Assembly: GCA_023451825.1 (NCBI GenBank)
Contig: JAEXYA010000034.1
Coordinates: 85,113 to 149,112 of the forward strand
DNA from: Pseudomonadota bacterium
Lineage (GTDB): Bacteria; Pseudomonadota; Alphaproteobacteria; Rhizobiales; Xanthobacteraceae
DNA: 64,000 nucleotides
Reading direction: 5' to 3'
Shown here: positions 34,377-42,395 of the stretch, piece by piece
How positions within the stretch are numbered: position 1 is the stretch's first letter
Layout of the letters: each line of letters opens with the position of its first letter
Made by a program: the position numbers and the translations under genes
Notes under the pieces: model-generated
What the model was told of the DNA's origin: nothing
What the model saw: the letters and a program-made list of their open reading frames with translations, nothing else
Database searches by the model: none

Positions 34377-34408
34377 AACGGCCCGGACAATGTCCGGGCC
34401 GTTTTCGT
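34377..34408. terminator. bidirectional Rho-independent terminator
   Basis: Stem AACGGCCCGGAC / GTCCGGGCCGTT with a short AAT-type loop, followed by TTCGTTT on the plus strand and preceded by AAAACAG, giving T-rich sequence on the minus strand too. It lies between the convergent glycine-zipper and ABC permease genes. Confidence 0.88.
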
Positions 34409-34415
34409 TTCTCAC

Positions 34416-35177
34416 TTACTTCTTCAGTTTGTAGCCGGTCTTGAAGATCCACCAGACGATGGCCATGCAGACGACGAGGAAAGCGACCGTCATGCCGACG
34501 CTGACTTCGATGCTCACATCCGAGATCTCATAAAAACTCCAGCGGAAGCCGGAGATCAGATAGACGATGGGATTGAGCAGCGTGACGGTGCGCCAGCCCG
34601 AAGGCAGCATGTTCACCGAATAGAAGCTGCCGCCCAGGAAAGTTAGCGGCGTCACGACCAGCAGCGGGATCGCCTGCAGCTTTTCAAAGCTGTCGGCCCA
34701 GATGCCGATGATGAAGCCGAACAGGCTGAAGGTCACCGCCGTCATCACCAGGAAGGCCAGCATCCAGACGGGATGCATGATGTGCAGCGGCACGAACAGG
34801 CCTGCGGTGCCGAGAATGATCAGGCCGAGAATGATCGATTTGGTGGCGGCCGCGCCGACATAGCCGATCACCACTTCCAGCGCCGAGACCGGCGCCGACA
34901 ACAGCTCGTAGATCGTGCCGATGAACTTTGGAAAATAGATGCCGAAGGACGCGTTGGCGATGCTCTGGGTCAGCACCGACAGCATCACCAGGCCCGGCAC
35001 GATGAAGGTGCCGTAGCTGACGCCCTCGACATTGGCGATGCGCGAGCCGATGGCAGCGCCGAACACCACGAAATACAGCGAGGTGGAGATCACCGGCGAG
35101 ACGATGCTCTGCAGCAGCGTGCGCCAGGTGCGCGCCATTTCAAATTTGTAGATGGCGGCGATGGCCCGGTAATTCAT
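34416..35177 (-). CDS. ABC-2 type transporter permease (YadH-like)
   Basis: A 253-residue inner-membrane permease with six predicted segments. Features include the N-terminal amphipathic part YKFEMARTWRTLLQSIVSPV, YGTFIVPGLVMLSVL, and the C-terminal ABC-2 signature VVTPLTFLGGSFYSV followed by LNPIVYLISGFRWSF. This matches the YadH/ABC-2 exporter subfamily, whose substrate is undefined. Its gene starts one base after the stop of the ATPase gene, so the two make one exporter. Confidence 0.92.
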   Translation of the reverse strand: MNYRAIAAIYKFEMARTWRTLLQSIVSPVISTSLYFVVFGAAIGSRIANVEGVSYGTFIVPGLVMLSVLTQSIANASFGIYFPKFIGTIYELLSAPVSALEVVIGYVGAAATKSIILGLIILGTAGLFVPLHIMHPVWMLAFLVMTAVTFSLFGFIIGIWADSFEKLQAIPLLVVTPLTFLGGSFYSVNMLPSGWRTVTLLNPIVYLISGFRWSFYEISDVSIEVSVGMTVAFLVVCMAIVWWIFKTGYKLKK

Positions 35178-35178
35178 G

Positions 35179-36099
35179 TTATTTCCTCACCAGGCTGACG
35201 AAGATTTCTTCCAGTGAATTCTGCTGCGTGTCGAGATCGGCAAAGCGAATGCCGCTCTCGCGCAGGTCATTCAGCAGGCTGGTAATCCCCGTGCGCTCGC
35301 TCTTGGTGTCGTAGGTGTAGACCAATTCCATGCCGTCGCTGTTCAGCTCGAGATTGTAGGGCGCGAGCGAAGCCGGCACCGCATCGATCTTGCTCTGCAG
35401 ATGCAGCTTCAGGCGCTTCTTGCCGAATTGCTGCATCAGCTTGGCTTTTTCTTCGAGCAGGATGATTTCGCCTTTGTTGATGACACCGACCCGGTCGGCC
35501 ATCTCCTCGGCTTCCTCGATGTAATGGGTGGTCAGCAGCACGGTGACGCCTGCGGCGCGCAGCTCGCGCACGACTTCCCACATGCCCTTGCGCAGCTCCA
35601 CATCGACGCCGGCGGTGGGCTCGTCGAGGAACAGCACCTGCGGCTCATGCGACAGCGCCTTGGCGATCATCACGCGCCGCTTCATGCCGCCCGAGAGCTC
35701 CATGATCTTGTTGTCTTTCTTCTCCCACAGCGAGAGGTCCTTGAGGATCTTCTCGATCAGCGCCGGATTTTTCGGCTTGCCGAACAGGCCACGGCTGAAG
35801 GTCACCGTCGCCCATACGGTCTCAAACGAATCCGTATGCAGCTCCTGCGGCACCAGGCCAATCAGCGAGCGCGCCGCGCGATATGACGACTGGATGTCAT
35901 GGCCATCCACCAGCACGGTGCCGGAGGTGGCGTTGACGATGCCGCAGATGATGGAGATCAGCGTCGTCTTGCCGGCGCCATTAGGCCCGAGCAGCGCAAA
36001 GATTTCGCCGCGGTTGATAGCGAGATCGATGCCCTTGAGCGCGGTAAAACCGGAGGCATAGCTCTTGGTGAGGCCGGAAACGGAAATGATGGGTGACAT
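35179..36099 (-). CDS. ABC transporter ATP-binding protein (YadG-like)
   Basis: The 306-residue ATPase partner of the adjacent permease. Walker A GPNGAGKTT near residue 38, Q-loop VPQELHTD, signature LSGGMKRR near 137, Walker B VLFLDEPTAGVD, and the H-loop TTHY. A C-terminal domain of about 80 residues, ending DTQQNSLEEIFVSLVRK, is usual for exporter ATPases of this class. ATG at 36099 (MSPIISVSGLTK) is taken as the start; the open frame upstream runs into a family B repeat. Confidence 0.93.
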   Translation of the reverse strand: MSPIISVSGLTKSYASGFTALKGIDLAINRGEIFALLGPNGAGKTTLISIICGIVNATSGTVLVDGHDIQSSYRAARSLIGLVPQELHTDSFETVWATVTFSRGLFGKPKNPALIEKILKDLSLWEKKDNKIMELSGGMKRRVMIAKALSHEPQVLFLDEPTAGVDVELRKGMWEVVRELRAAGVTVLLTTHYIEEAEEMADRVGVINKGEIILLEEKAKLMQQFGKKRLKLHLQSKIDAVPASLAPYNLELNSDGMELVYTYDTKSERTGITSLLNDLRESGIRFADLDTQQNSLEEIFVSLVRK

Positions 36100-36214
36100 G
36101 CGGGCAATCAGCGCGGAGGCAATGGGAACTGTGCGGCGGGATGACACAGATAGGAACCCCATGCTGCCCAGGCAATGGCTGCTGGAATTTTTATCTTGGG
36201 GGCAGTTCGCAGCC

Positions 36215-36302
36215 GTCATTGCGAGGAGCGCAGCGACGAAGCAATCCAGTGTCACAAGCGAAGAACTGGATTGCTTCGTCGCAAGGGCTCATCTCAATGA
36301 CG
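36215..36302. repeat. family B inverted repeat, copy 3
   Basis: Left arm GTCATTGCGAGGAGCGCAGC with GACGAAGCAATCCAG, right arm CTGGATTGCTTCGTCGCAAG ending CTCAATGAC. The spacer is short. It lies between the ABC exporter and the downstream end of hicB. Confidence 0.9.
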
Positions 36303-36309
36303 AAAACCG

Positions 36310-36600
36310 CTATTCGACGGCGTGAGAGTGCGGGCGCAATTCGACGAGAGCCACCATATGGGCGTCGAGATCGTCGGCGACCTCAGGATCGGCCTTTAAC
36401 TCGGTAAAGGTGCGCGGTGGAGGAAGACGGTGCCCTTCCGAGGCGACACCCTCGGCATAAAGCTGTAAGGCTTCAGGAGCGTTGCGCAGGGCCTCGTCGA
36501 TGTCATCACCTGCCGATGTGCAGCCCGGAAGGTCTGGAAACCAGACGCCGACGGCCAGGTCCGGTCCTGCTTCTTCGATGATGGCGACATAGTGGGCCAT
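36310..36600 (-). CDS. hicB: HicB-family antitoxin
   Basis: A 96-residue HicB-type antitoxin. The N-terminal half is the partial RNase H fold with the family pattern YVAIIEEAGPDLAVGVWFPD and LPGCTSAGDDIDEALRNAPE. The C-terminal part (PPPRTFTELKADPEVADDL) lacks an obvious helix-turn-helix, so autoregulation by a separate DNA-binding domain is not visible. It starts 8 bases after the hicA stop, the normal hicA-hicB order. An in-frame codon at 36612 is a weaker start. Confidence 0.88.
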   Translation of the reverse strand: MAHYVAIIEEAGPDLAVGVWFPDLPGCTSAGDDIDEALRNAPEALQLYAEGVASEGHRLPPPRTFTELKADPEVADDLDAHMVALVELRPHSHAVE

Positions 36601-36608
36601 AGCGAACC

Positions 36609-36803
36609 TCAATCAGGCGCCCAGCCTGCTCCCCTATAAATGGCACGAACGAGGCCTTTGCCCAAGTCCTTCTTGGGGTGCGGAATGACGATCGTCTGTC
36701 CGGTCTGGGGATTTTTGAACACATGATGCGAGCCGGCTACGCGGATCTCGACCCAGCCTTCGCGATCGAGACGTCGAATGATGTCGCGACTATTCGTCAG
36801 CAT
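36609..36803 (-). CDS. hicA: HicA-family mRNA interferase toxin
   Basis: A 64-residue toxin with the double-stranded-RNA-binding-like fold; family members cleave mRNA independently of the ribosome. It begins MLTNSRDIIRRLDREGW, has the active-site segment VAGSHHVFKNP with the catalytic His at 26 or 27, and VIPHPKKDLGKGLVRAIYRG near the end. This is nearly the textbook family sequence and length. It sits 53 bases downstream of another hicB-like gene and directly upstream of hicB. Confidence 0.9.
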   Translation of the reverse strand: MLTNSRDIIRRLDREGWVEIRVAGSHHVFKNPQTGQTIVIPHPKKDLGKGLVRAIYRGAGWAPD

Positions 36804-36856
36804 CACGGCTCCCCCAGAACGGGAGTAGCCTATCGCAAAAAGTGTAGTTCGACCAG

Positions 36857-37138
36857 CTATCCCGCCGGCTCGTATTCGATCTCCGCAATCGTCGCACCAT
36901 CCGCCGCATCGGCAAAGGCTGGATCGGCGCTCAGCTCGTCGATCGTGCGTGGCTTCGGCAGTGTCGTCGAACCATCGGCATTGACCCAGTTCTCCGCCAC
37001 GTCCTCCAGCGTCTCGACGGCCTCGTCGATGGCTTCGTCCAGCGTGTCGCCGGAGGTGGCGAGGCCGGGGAGGTCGGGGAAGGTCACGCGAAAGCTGCCG
37101 TCCTTGTGTTCGCGGATGACGGCGAGATAGACCGGCAT
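36857..37138 (-). CDS. second HicB-like protein, coupled to uvrD
   Basis: A 93-residue HicB-type protein (YLAVIREHKDGSFRVTFPDL, LPGLATSGDTLDEAIDEAVE, then LPKPRTIDELSADPAFADA). It differs strongly from the hicB downstream and has no toxin gene of its own beside it; the nearest hicA is downstream. Its ATG is two bases after the uvrD stop, so it is probably translated with uvrD. It could be an orphan antitoxin, a second partner of the same HicA, or a repurposed regulator. Confidence 0.85.
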   Translation of the reverse strand: MPVYLAVIREHKDGSFRVTFPDLPGLATSGDTLDEAIDEAVETLEDVAENWVNADGSTTLPKPRTIDELSADPAFADAADGATIAEIEYEPAG

Positions 37139-37140
37139 GA

Positions 37141-39606
37141 TCAGGCGCGCTCCACGAAACTATCGACGACTTTCTTCTCGCCGGCCTTGTCGAATTCAAT
37201 GGTCAGCTTGTTGCCATCGACCTTGGTGACATGGCCGTAGCCGAATTTCTGATGGAAGACGCGATCATCCAGCGAGAAGTCGGACTCGGTGCCGGTGGAT
37301 TTCGCCACCAGCTCGCCTTCGATCACCATCGGTTTCTTGCGCGAAGCGTTGCCGCCGCCACCAAATGACGAGAATGGCGACTGGCTCTCGTTAAAGCCTC
37401 CGCCGCCACTGCCACCGCGGCCGCGCTGCTGCTGCGCGCGCTGCCAGCCCGGCGTCGAATAGGTCGAGCCAAACGCTTCGAGATTGTCGAAGCGCGACGA
37501 GCCATAGCCGCCGGCACCGCCCCATCCGCTGCCGCCCTTGGATTCCGTGATCTCCACATTCGCTGCCGGCAGTTCATCGAGGAAGCGCGACGGGATGGTC
37601 GTATTCCAGGTGCCGTGAATGCGGCGATTGGTGGCGAAGTAGAGCTTCGCGCGCTTGCGGGCGCGGGTGATGCCCACATGGGCGAGGCGGCGCTCCTCTT
37701 CCAGTCCCGCGCGGCCCTGCTCATCGAGTGCGCGCTGATGCGGAAACAGGCCTTCTTCCCAGCCGGGCAAAAAGACGTTGTCGAACTCCAGCCCCTTGGC
37801 TGAATGCAGCGTCATCACGGACACGGCGTCTTCATCGGCCGCGCCTTCGCGGTCCATCACCAGCGAAATGTGTTCGAGGAAACCCTGCAGGTTCTCGAAC
37901 TCTTCCATGGAGCGCACCAGCTCCTTGAGGTTTTCGAGGCGCCCTGCGGCATCGGCGGAACGGTCCTTCTGCCACATCTCGGTATAGCCGCTCTCGTCGA
38001 GCACGATTTCGGCGAGGCGCGTATGCGGCTCCACTTCCATCTGCTTGCGCCAGCGCTCGAAACTCAGCATCAGGTCGCGCAGCGAGCCGCGCGCCTTCGG
38101 CTTCATCTCGTCGGTCTCCACCACCTGCCGCGCCGCTTCGGAGAGCGGGATGCGACGGCGGCGCGCGTGGTCGTGCAGCATCTGCACGGTGGCATCGCCG
38201 AGGCCGCGCTTCGGCACATTGACGATGCGCTCGAAAGCGAGATCGTCGGCCGGCGAATTGATCACGCGCAGATAGGCCAGCGCATCACGGATTTCCGCGC
38301 GCTCATAAAACCGAGGACCGCCGATGACGCGATAGGGCAGGCCGAGGGTGACAAAGCGGTCTTCGAATTCGCGCATCTGGAACGAGGCGCGCACGAGAAT
38401 GGCGATATCGTTGAGCTTGTGGCCCTCGCGCTGCAGCTGTTCGATCTCCTCGCCGACGCCGCGGGCTTCCTCCTCGGAATCCCACGCGCCGGTGACGGTG
38501 ACCTTCTCGCCATCCTCGTCCTCGGTGCGCAGCGTCTTGCCGAGCCGGCCTTCGTTATGCGCGATCAGATGCGAGGCGGCGGCGAGGATATGGCCGGTGG
38601 AGCGATAGTTGCGCTCCAGCCGAATCACCTTGGCGCCAGGAAAATCGTGTTCGAAGCGCAGGATGTTGTCCACCTCCGCACCACGCCAGCCATAAATCGA
38701 CTGGTCGTCATCGCCGACGCAGCAGATGTTTCGCGTGGCGGCGGTCTGCGTGGCGATCGCATTGTCTTCACCGGGTGCAGGCGCGCGCGCCGCGCCCTGC
38801 GAGAGCAAGCGCAGCCACAGATACTGCGCGACATTCGTGTCCTGATACTCGTCCACCAGGATGAACTTGAACCGCGCCTGATAGCTCCGCAGCACATCGG
38901 GATGTTCGCGGAACAGGCGGATGCATTCCAGCAGGAGATCGCCGAAGTCCGCCGCGTTCAGCGTCTTCAGCCGCTCCTGATAGTCCTTGTAGAGCTTGCC
39001 GCCCTTGCCATTGCCGAACACCGCGGCTTCGCCCGCCGGCACCTGCGCCGGCGTCAGGCCGCGATTCTTCCAGCCGTCGATCAGCCCGGCCAGCATGCGC
39101 GCGGGCCAGCGCTTGTCGTCGATATTCTCGGCAGAGAGCAATTGCTTCAGCAGCCGGATCTGATCGTCGGTGTCGAGCACGGTAAAGTTCGACTTGAGCT
39201 GCACCAGCTCCGCATGGTGGCGCAGGATGCGGCCGCCGATGGAGTGGAAAGTGCCGAGCCACGGCATGCCTTCCACGGCCTGGCCGAGCATGATGCCGAG
39301 ACGATGCTTCATCTCGCGTGCGGCCTTGTTGGTGAAGGTCACCGACAGGATCTCGCTGGGCCGTGCGCGGCCGGTGGAGAGGATATGCGCGATGCGCGAG
39401 GTCAGCACCTTGGTCTTGCCGGTGCCGGCGCCCGCCAGCACCAGCACGGGGCCATCGAGGGTCTCGACGGCGTCGCGCTGCTCGGGATTGAGATTGTCGA
39501 GATAGGGCGCAGGCGCTGCGGCCGCGCGGGCGCGCGCAGCAATGCCGCCCGCCACGGGCTGATAGGCGGGGAGGTCGTTGGCGGGCATTTTGCGTGCTTC
39601 GGTCAT
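37141..39606 (-). CDS. uvrD: ATP-dependent DNA helicase UvrD/PcrA
   Basis: A superfamily 1A 3'-5' helicase for excision and mismatch repair. The 821-residue product has the Q motif LNPEQRDAV, Walker A AGAGTGKT at about 58-65, motif II FILVDEYQDTN, motif III VGDDDQSIYGWRGA, motif IV RLERNYRST, motif V VMTLHSAKGLEF and motif VI HVGITRARKR. A Gly/Ser-rich linker near residues 690-750 leads to a C-terminal Tudor-like domain (FHQKFGYGHVTKVDGNKLTI). ATG at 39606 (MTEARKMPAN) is taken rather than 39648. Confidence 0.96.
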   Translation of the reverse strand: MTEARKMPANDLPAYQPVAGGIAARARAAAAPAPYLDNLNPEQRDAVETLDGPVLVLAGAGTGKTKVLTSRIAHILSTGRARPSEILSVTFTNKAAREMKHRLGIMLGQAVEGMPWLGTFHSIGGRILRHHAELVQLKSNFTVLDTDDQIRLLKQLLSAENIDDKRWPARMLAGLIDGWKNRGLTPAQVPAGEAAVFGNGKGGKLYKDYQERLKTLNAADFGDLLLECIRLFREHPDVLRSYQARFKFILVDEYQDTNVAQYLWLRLLSQGAARAPAPGEDNAIATQTAATRNICCVGDDDQSIYGWRGAEVDNILRFEHDFPGAKVIRLERNYRSTGHILAAASHLIAHNEGRLGKTLRTEDEDGEKVTVTGAWDSEEEARGVGEEIEQLQREGHKLNDIAILVRASFQMREFEDRFVTLGLPYRVIGGPRFYERAEIRDALAYLRVINSPADDLAFERIVNVPKRGLGDATVQMLHDHARRRRIPLSEAARQVVETDEMKPKARGSLRDLMLSFERWRKQMEVEPHTRLAEIVLDESGYTEMWQKDRSADAAGRLENLKELVRSMEEFENLQGFLEHISLVMDREGAADEDAVSVMTLHSAKGLEFDNVFLPGWEEGLFPHQRALDEQGRAGLEEERRLAHVGITRARKRAKLYFATNRRIHGTWNTTIPSRFLDELPAANVEITESKGGSGWGGAGGYGSSRFDNLEAFGSTYSTPGWQRAQQQRGRGGSGGGGFNESQSPFSSFGGGGNASRKKPMVIEGELVAKSTGTESDFSLDDRVFHQKFGYGHVTKVDGNKLTIEFDKAGEKKVVDSFVERA

Positions 39607-39886
39607 GCGAATCGTGTTCCGCCCACACTGACACCGTGGGGCCTGCAAAGGGAGCCTTGTTAACAGGGATTGGGCTCATATAGGGGCAAGGGACGGCCCG
39701 CGGTAGAGTTTTCCCCGCATGAGACCGTCCCGCGCCCGATGCACGCGGTTACCACCGCTGGCGGCTCCATGCCGCATGCGGCGATCTTGACTGGTTCGCC
39801 CAATCGGCTACCCAACAGGCGTGCGGGACGACCCGCGCCTTCGACGACCATTCCGGGACGGCCCGGCCCATGCAAAGGGGCCGGCG

Positions 39887-40636
39887 ATGGCCGATCCGAT
39901 CCAGCAATTCGATATCAAGCCGCTCATCCGCCTCGGCGACATCGCCGGGCACGAGATCGCGCTGACCAATTCCTCCGCTTTCATGTTCCTGGTGGTGGCG
40001 CTGGCTGCCGGCTTCGTGCTGCTCGGCAGCCGGAACCGGGCGCTGGTTCCCGGCCGCTGGCAGTCGTTGGCGGAGCTGCAGCATGAATTCGTGGCGAAGA
40101 CCCTGCGCGAGATCACCGGCGAGCACGGCTTGCGATTCTTCCCGCTGGTGTTCTCGCTGTTCACCTTCATCCTGTTCGCCAATCTCGTCGGCATGTTGCC
40201 TTACGGCTTCACGGTGACCAGCCATCTGATCGTGACCTTCGCACTGGCCGCGCTGGTGTTTGCCGTGGTCACCATTTACGGGCTCGCCAAGCACGGCTTG
40301 CGCTTCTTCCGGCTGTTCATGCCGGCGGATGTGCCGATGGCGCTGGCGCCCTTCATCGTGCCGATCGAGATCATCTCCTATCTGTCGCGCCCGGTCAGCC
40401 ATTCCGTTCGTCTGTTCGCGGTCATGCTCGGCGGTCACATCACGCTAAAAGTGTTTGCAGGTTTTGTCGTCAGCCTGTCCGGCCTCGGCGCCATCGGCGT
40501 GGCGGCGGCGATCCTGCCGCTGATGATGACGGTAGCAATCACCGCGCTGGAAATCCTGATGGCCTTCATCCAGGCTTACGTCTTCACCATGTTGACCTGC
40601 ATGTATCTCAACGACGCGCTGCATCCCGGCCATTGA
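39887..40636 (+). CDS. atpB: orphan F0F1 ATP synthase subunit a paralogue
   Basis: Resembles the proton-channel subunit a of the F0 sector. The 249-residue membrane protein has FTNSSAFMF-like (LTNSSAFMFLVVALAAG), RFFPLVFSLFTFILFANLVG, and the functional helix region HSVRLFAVMLGGH, which keeps the essential Arg, then AFIQAYVFTMLTCMYLNDAL with the conserved Gln. The usual ANMLAGH is changed to AVMLGGH. No atpI, atpE or atpF genes lie beside it, and a SugE gene follows, so this is probably a second copy outside the F0 operon. ATG at 39887 matches family N-termini. Confidence 0.85.
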   Translation: MADPIQQFDIKPLIRLGDIAGHEIALTNSSAFMFLVVALAAGFVLLGSRNRALVPGRWQSLAELQHEFVAKTLREITGEHGLRFFPLVFSLFTFILFANLVGMLPYGFTVTSHLIVTFALAALVFAVVTIYGLAKHGLRFFRLFMPADVPMALAPFIVPIEIISYLSRPVSHSVRLFAVMLGGHITLKVFAGFVVSLSGLGAIGVAAAILPLMMTVAITALEILMAFIQAYVFTMLTCMYLNDALHPGH

Positions 40637-40650
40637 GGATCGGCGCTCGC

Positions 40651-40804
40651 GGCCATCCTTCGAGACGCGGCCTAAAGAAGGCCGCTCCTCAGGATGAGGG
40701 TAGAGTGTATTGGCGCTTTAGAAGTCCCTCATGGTGAGGAGCCCGCGACTTGTCCGCCGAAGCTCGAAGAGCGAAGGCGGAAGCGGGCGTCTCGAACCAT
40801 GCAG
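40651..40804. repeat. family E inverted repeat, copy 1
   Basis: Starts CATCCTTCGAGACGCGGCCT, with GGCCGCTCCTCAGGATGAGG, and closes with CCCTCATGGTGAGGAGCC and GTCTCGAACCATG. The outer ends match those of the second copy at 41689-41798, with the CATCCT and CATGGT ends swapped. It lies between atpB and the sugE leader. Confidence 0.8.
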
Positions 40805-40827
40805 GCCGAGCACTATCGTTATCACCG

Positions 40828-40889
40828 AAGGGGACGACCTCTTCGTATCTCGCAAGTTCAGGACGGCCTGACAAACGGGAGAGCCAATC
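40828..40889 (+). promoter_or_regulatory. candidate guanidine-II (mini-ykkC) riboswitch
   Basis: Two small hairpins with ACGR tetraloops precede sugE. The first, AAGGGG-ACGA-CCTCTT (40828-40843), has a 6-bp stem with one G-U pair. The second, TCAGG-ACGG-CCTGA (40858-40871), has a 5-bp perfect stem. They are 14 bases apart, and the ribosome site GGGAGAG lies 6 bases after the second. This is the defining pattern of the mini-ykkC class, which binds guanidinium and in proteobacteria commonly turns on sugE-type exporters. Confidence 0.85.
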
Positions 40890-41210
40890 ATGGCCTGGGT
40901 TTATCTGTTCGTTGCCGGCGTCCTCGAAATCGGCTGGGCCTATTCGATGAAGAAGTCGGAAGGTTTTACGCTGCTCGTGCCGAGCGTGATCACCATCGTC
41001 GCGATGATTGCCAGCTTCGCGCTGCTGTCCATCGCCATGAAGACGCTGCCGCTCGGCACGGCCTATACGATCTGGACCGGCATCGGCGCCGTCGGTGCTT
41101 TCGTGGTGGGCATCACGGTGCTTGGTGAATCCGCCAGTGCGATGCGTCTCGCAGCCGGCGCGCTCATTGTTGCGGGCATCGTGATGATGAAGCTGTCCAC
41201 GGCTGACTAA
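40890..41210 (+). CDS. sugE: SugE/Gdx guanidinium exporter (SMR family)
   Basis: A 106-residue small multidrug resistance protein with four transmembrane helices that works as a dual-topology dimer. Glu13 in GVLEIGWA is the conserved substrate and proton site. The segment GTAYTIWTGIGAVGAFVVG around residues 58-77 is typical of the SugE/Gdx branch, which exports guanidinium, rather than the EmrE branch. The riboswitch-like hairpins upstream support a guanidinium role. RBS GGGAGAG, ATG start. Confidence 0.95.
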   Translation: MAWVYLFVAGVLEIGWAYSMKKSEGFTLLVPSVITIVAMIASFALLSIAMKTLPLGTAYTIWTGIGAVGAFVVGITVLGESASAMRLAAGALIVAGIVMMKLSTAD

Positions 41211-41223
41211 CGATCGATCACTT

Positions 41224-41348
41224 GTGTCCCGGACGCGATGCGGCACGCAGTGCCGCTTCGCAGAGCCGGGACCGTATCAACCGCGGAAACCGCGACGGTC
41301 CCGGTTCTGCGAAGCAGCGCCAAGAGCGCTGCGTCGCGCCCGGGACAC
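41224..41348. repeat. family G inverted repeat
   Basis: Outer arms GTGTCCCGGACGCGATGCGG and GCTGCGTCGCGCCCGGGACA with closing C; inner arms GAGCCGGGACCGT and ACGGTCCCGGTTCTG. Nearly the full 125 bases can fold on itself. It follows sugE directly and may end its transcript. Confidence 0.8.
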
Positions 41349-41497
41349 GGCAGCGTTAACCCTCGCAATTCCGTGATGTCAGGTGGTATTTCGCCCGGAA
41401 CTTTCACTTGACACACGGCTTGTCTTGACATCGAGCGCGACGTCGGAAGTCGCGTCAGGAAAGACAAATCGAGCAACCGTAAACTGAGGTACGTGTC

Positions 41498-41674
41498 ATG
41501 CTGAGCTGGGTCGTAACGTTTCTCGTCGTCGCTTTGATCGCCGGTGTTCTCGGCTTCGGCGGTGTCGCCGGCGCTTCCATCGAAATCGCCAAGGCGATCT
41601 TCTTCATCGCCATCGTGCTGTTCCTGATCTCGGCTGTCGTCGGCCTGGTCCGTGGTCGCGGGAATAGTTTGTAA
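41498..41674 (+). CDS. DUF1328 small membrane protein
   Basis: A 58-residue hydrophobic protein of the DUF1328 (YtjA-like) family, function unknown. It begins MLSWVVTFLVVALIAGVLGF, has the family hallmark GFGGVAGASIEIAKAIFFIA and a second membrane segment, and ends with a basic VRGRGNSL. AACTGAGGTACGTGTC precedes the ATG, with GAGG as the ribosome site. It follows a repeat and is followed by another (family E), so it is probably monocistronic. Confidence 0.85.
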   Translation: MLSWVVTFLVVALIAGVLGFGGVAGASIEIAKAIFFIAIVLFLISAVVGLVRGRGNSL

Positions 41675-41688
41675 CAGAGCATCGACAT

Positions 41689-41798
41689 TCATGGTTCGAG
41701 ACGCGCGCCAAGCGGCGCGCTCCTCACCACGAGGGCGGAGTTGAGTTCACTCTGTCCCTCATCCTGAGGAGCCGCGCAGCGGCGTCTCGAAGGATGGC
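41689..41798. repeat. family E inverted repeat, copy 2
   Basis: Starts CATGGTTCGAGACGCGCGCC, has GCGCGCTCCTCACCACGAGG in the middle and ends GCGGCGTCTCGAAGGATG. The ends are the mirror of copy 1. It lies between convergent genes. Confidence 0.8.
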
Positions 41799-41805
41799 CG
41801 CGGGC

Positions 41806-42315
41806 TCAACCTTTCTTTACCGGCATCGCAATCTTGCGTCCAATCCCCTCGGGCCGCTCGAGCCCGGCATGGGTTTCTGCCAGCACCTTCACATTGGCCA
41901 AAATATCCGGCGGAAACGCCGCTACTTTGCGCGCCGTCATGTCCATATGCAGCGACATGTTCTCTGAAGTCGCCGACAGCCAACCCTCGGTGGCGTGGCG
42001 CATTTCCTGAAAAGTGTGGATGCGCTTCTCGTCGGCGGCGACGACGAGCACAGAAATCTGCACGGGATCGCCGAGATGGATTTCCCGGATATAGCGGACA
42101 TGGCATTCGGCGGCGAAGGACGAGTTATTGCGCTCCTTCAGGTAGCCCGGTCCGATGCCGATCTGGAGCCAGAGTTCGTCCACCGCCCGGTCGAACATGA
42201 CGTGGTAATAGGCCATGTTGAGGTGGCCGTTATAGTCGATCCACCCCGGCTCGATCTGCATGATCGAGGATTTGAACACGGAGGGGCGGCGCAGCAAGTC
42301 GTTGATCTCGGTCAT
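41806..42315 (-). CDS. hotdog-fold acyl-CoA thioesterase
   Basis: A cytoplasmic 169-residue thioesterase of the 4-hydroxybenzoyl-CoA type. WIDYNGHLNMAYYHVMFDRA near residue 27 carries the conserved Asp/Asn-Gly-His segment, and CHVRYIREIHLGDPVQI and HTFQEMRH follow the fold. Similar proteins are fused to or found near carnitine or betaine catabolic enzymes, but no such genes are here, so the substrate is open. An in-frame ATG two codons upstream (42321) is an equal start. Divergent from the flavoenzyme at 42396. Confidence 0.85.
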   Translation of the reverse strand: MTEINDLLRRPSVFKSSIMQIEPGWIDYNGHLNMAYYHVMFDRAVDELWLQIGIGPGYLKERNNSSFAAECHVRYIREIHLGDPVQISVLVVAADEKRIHTFQEMRHATEGWLSATSENMSLHMDMTARKVAAFPPDILANVKVLAETHAGLERPEGIGRKIAMPVKKG

Positions 42316-42395
42316 TCCCATCCCATTTCCACATCACGTCTCTTGACCGCTTATACAAGCTTTGCGACGGTCGCGCCCCGTTGAAAGGGACAACC

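Noticed and set aside
37804..39663. A 619-codon plus-strand frame opposite uvrD
   Set aside because: All UvrD helicase motifs are intact on the minus strand; the plus frame has no motifs or ribosome site.
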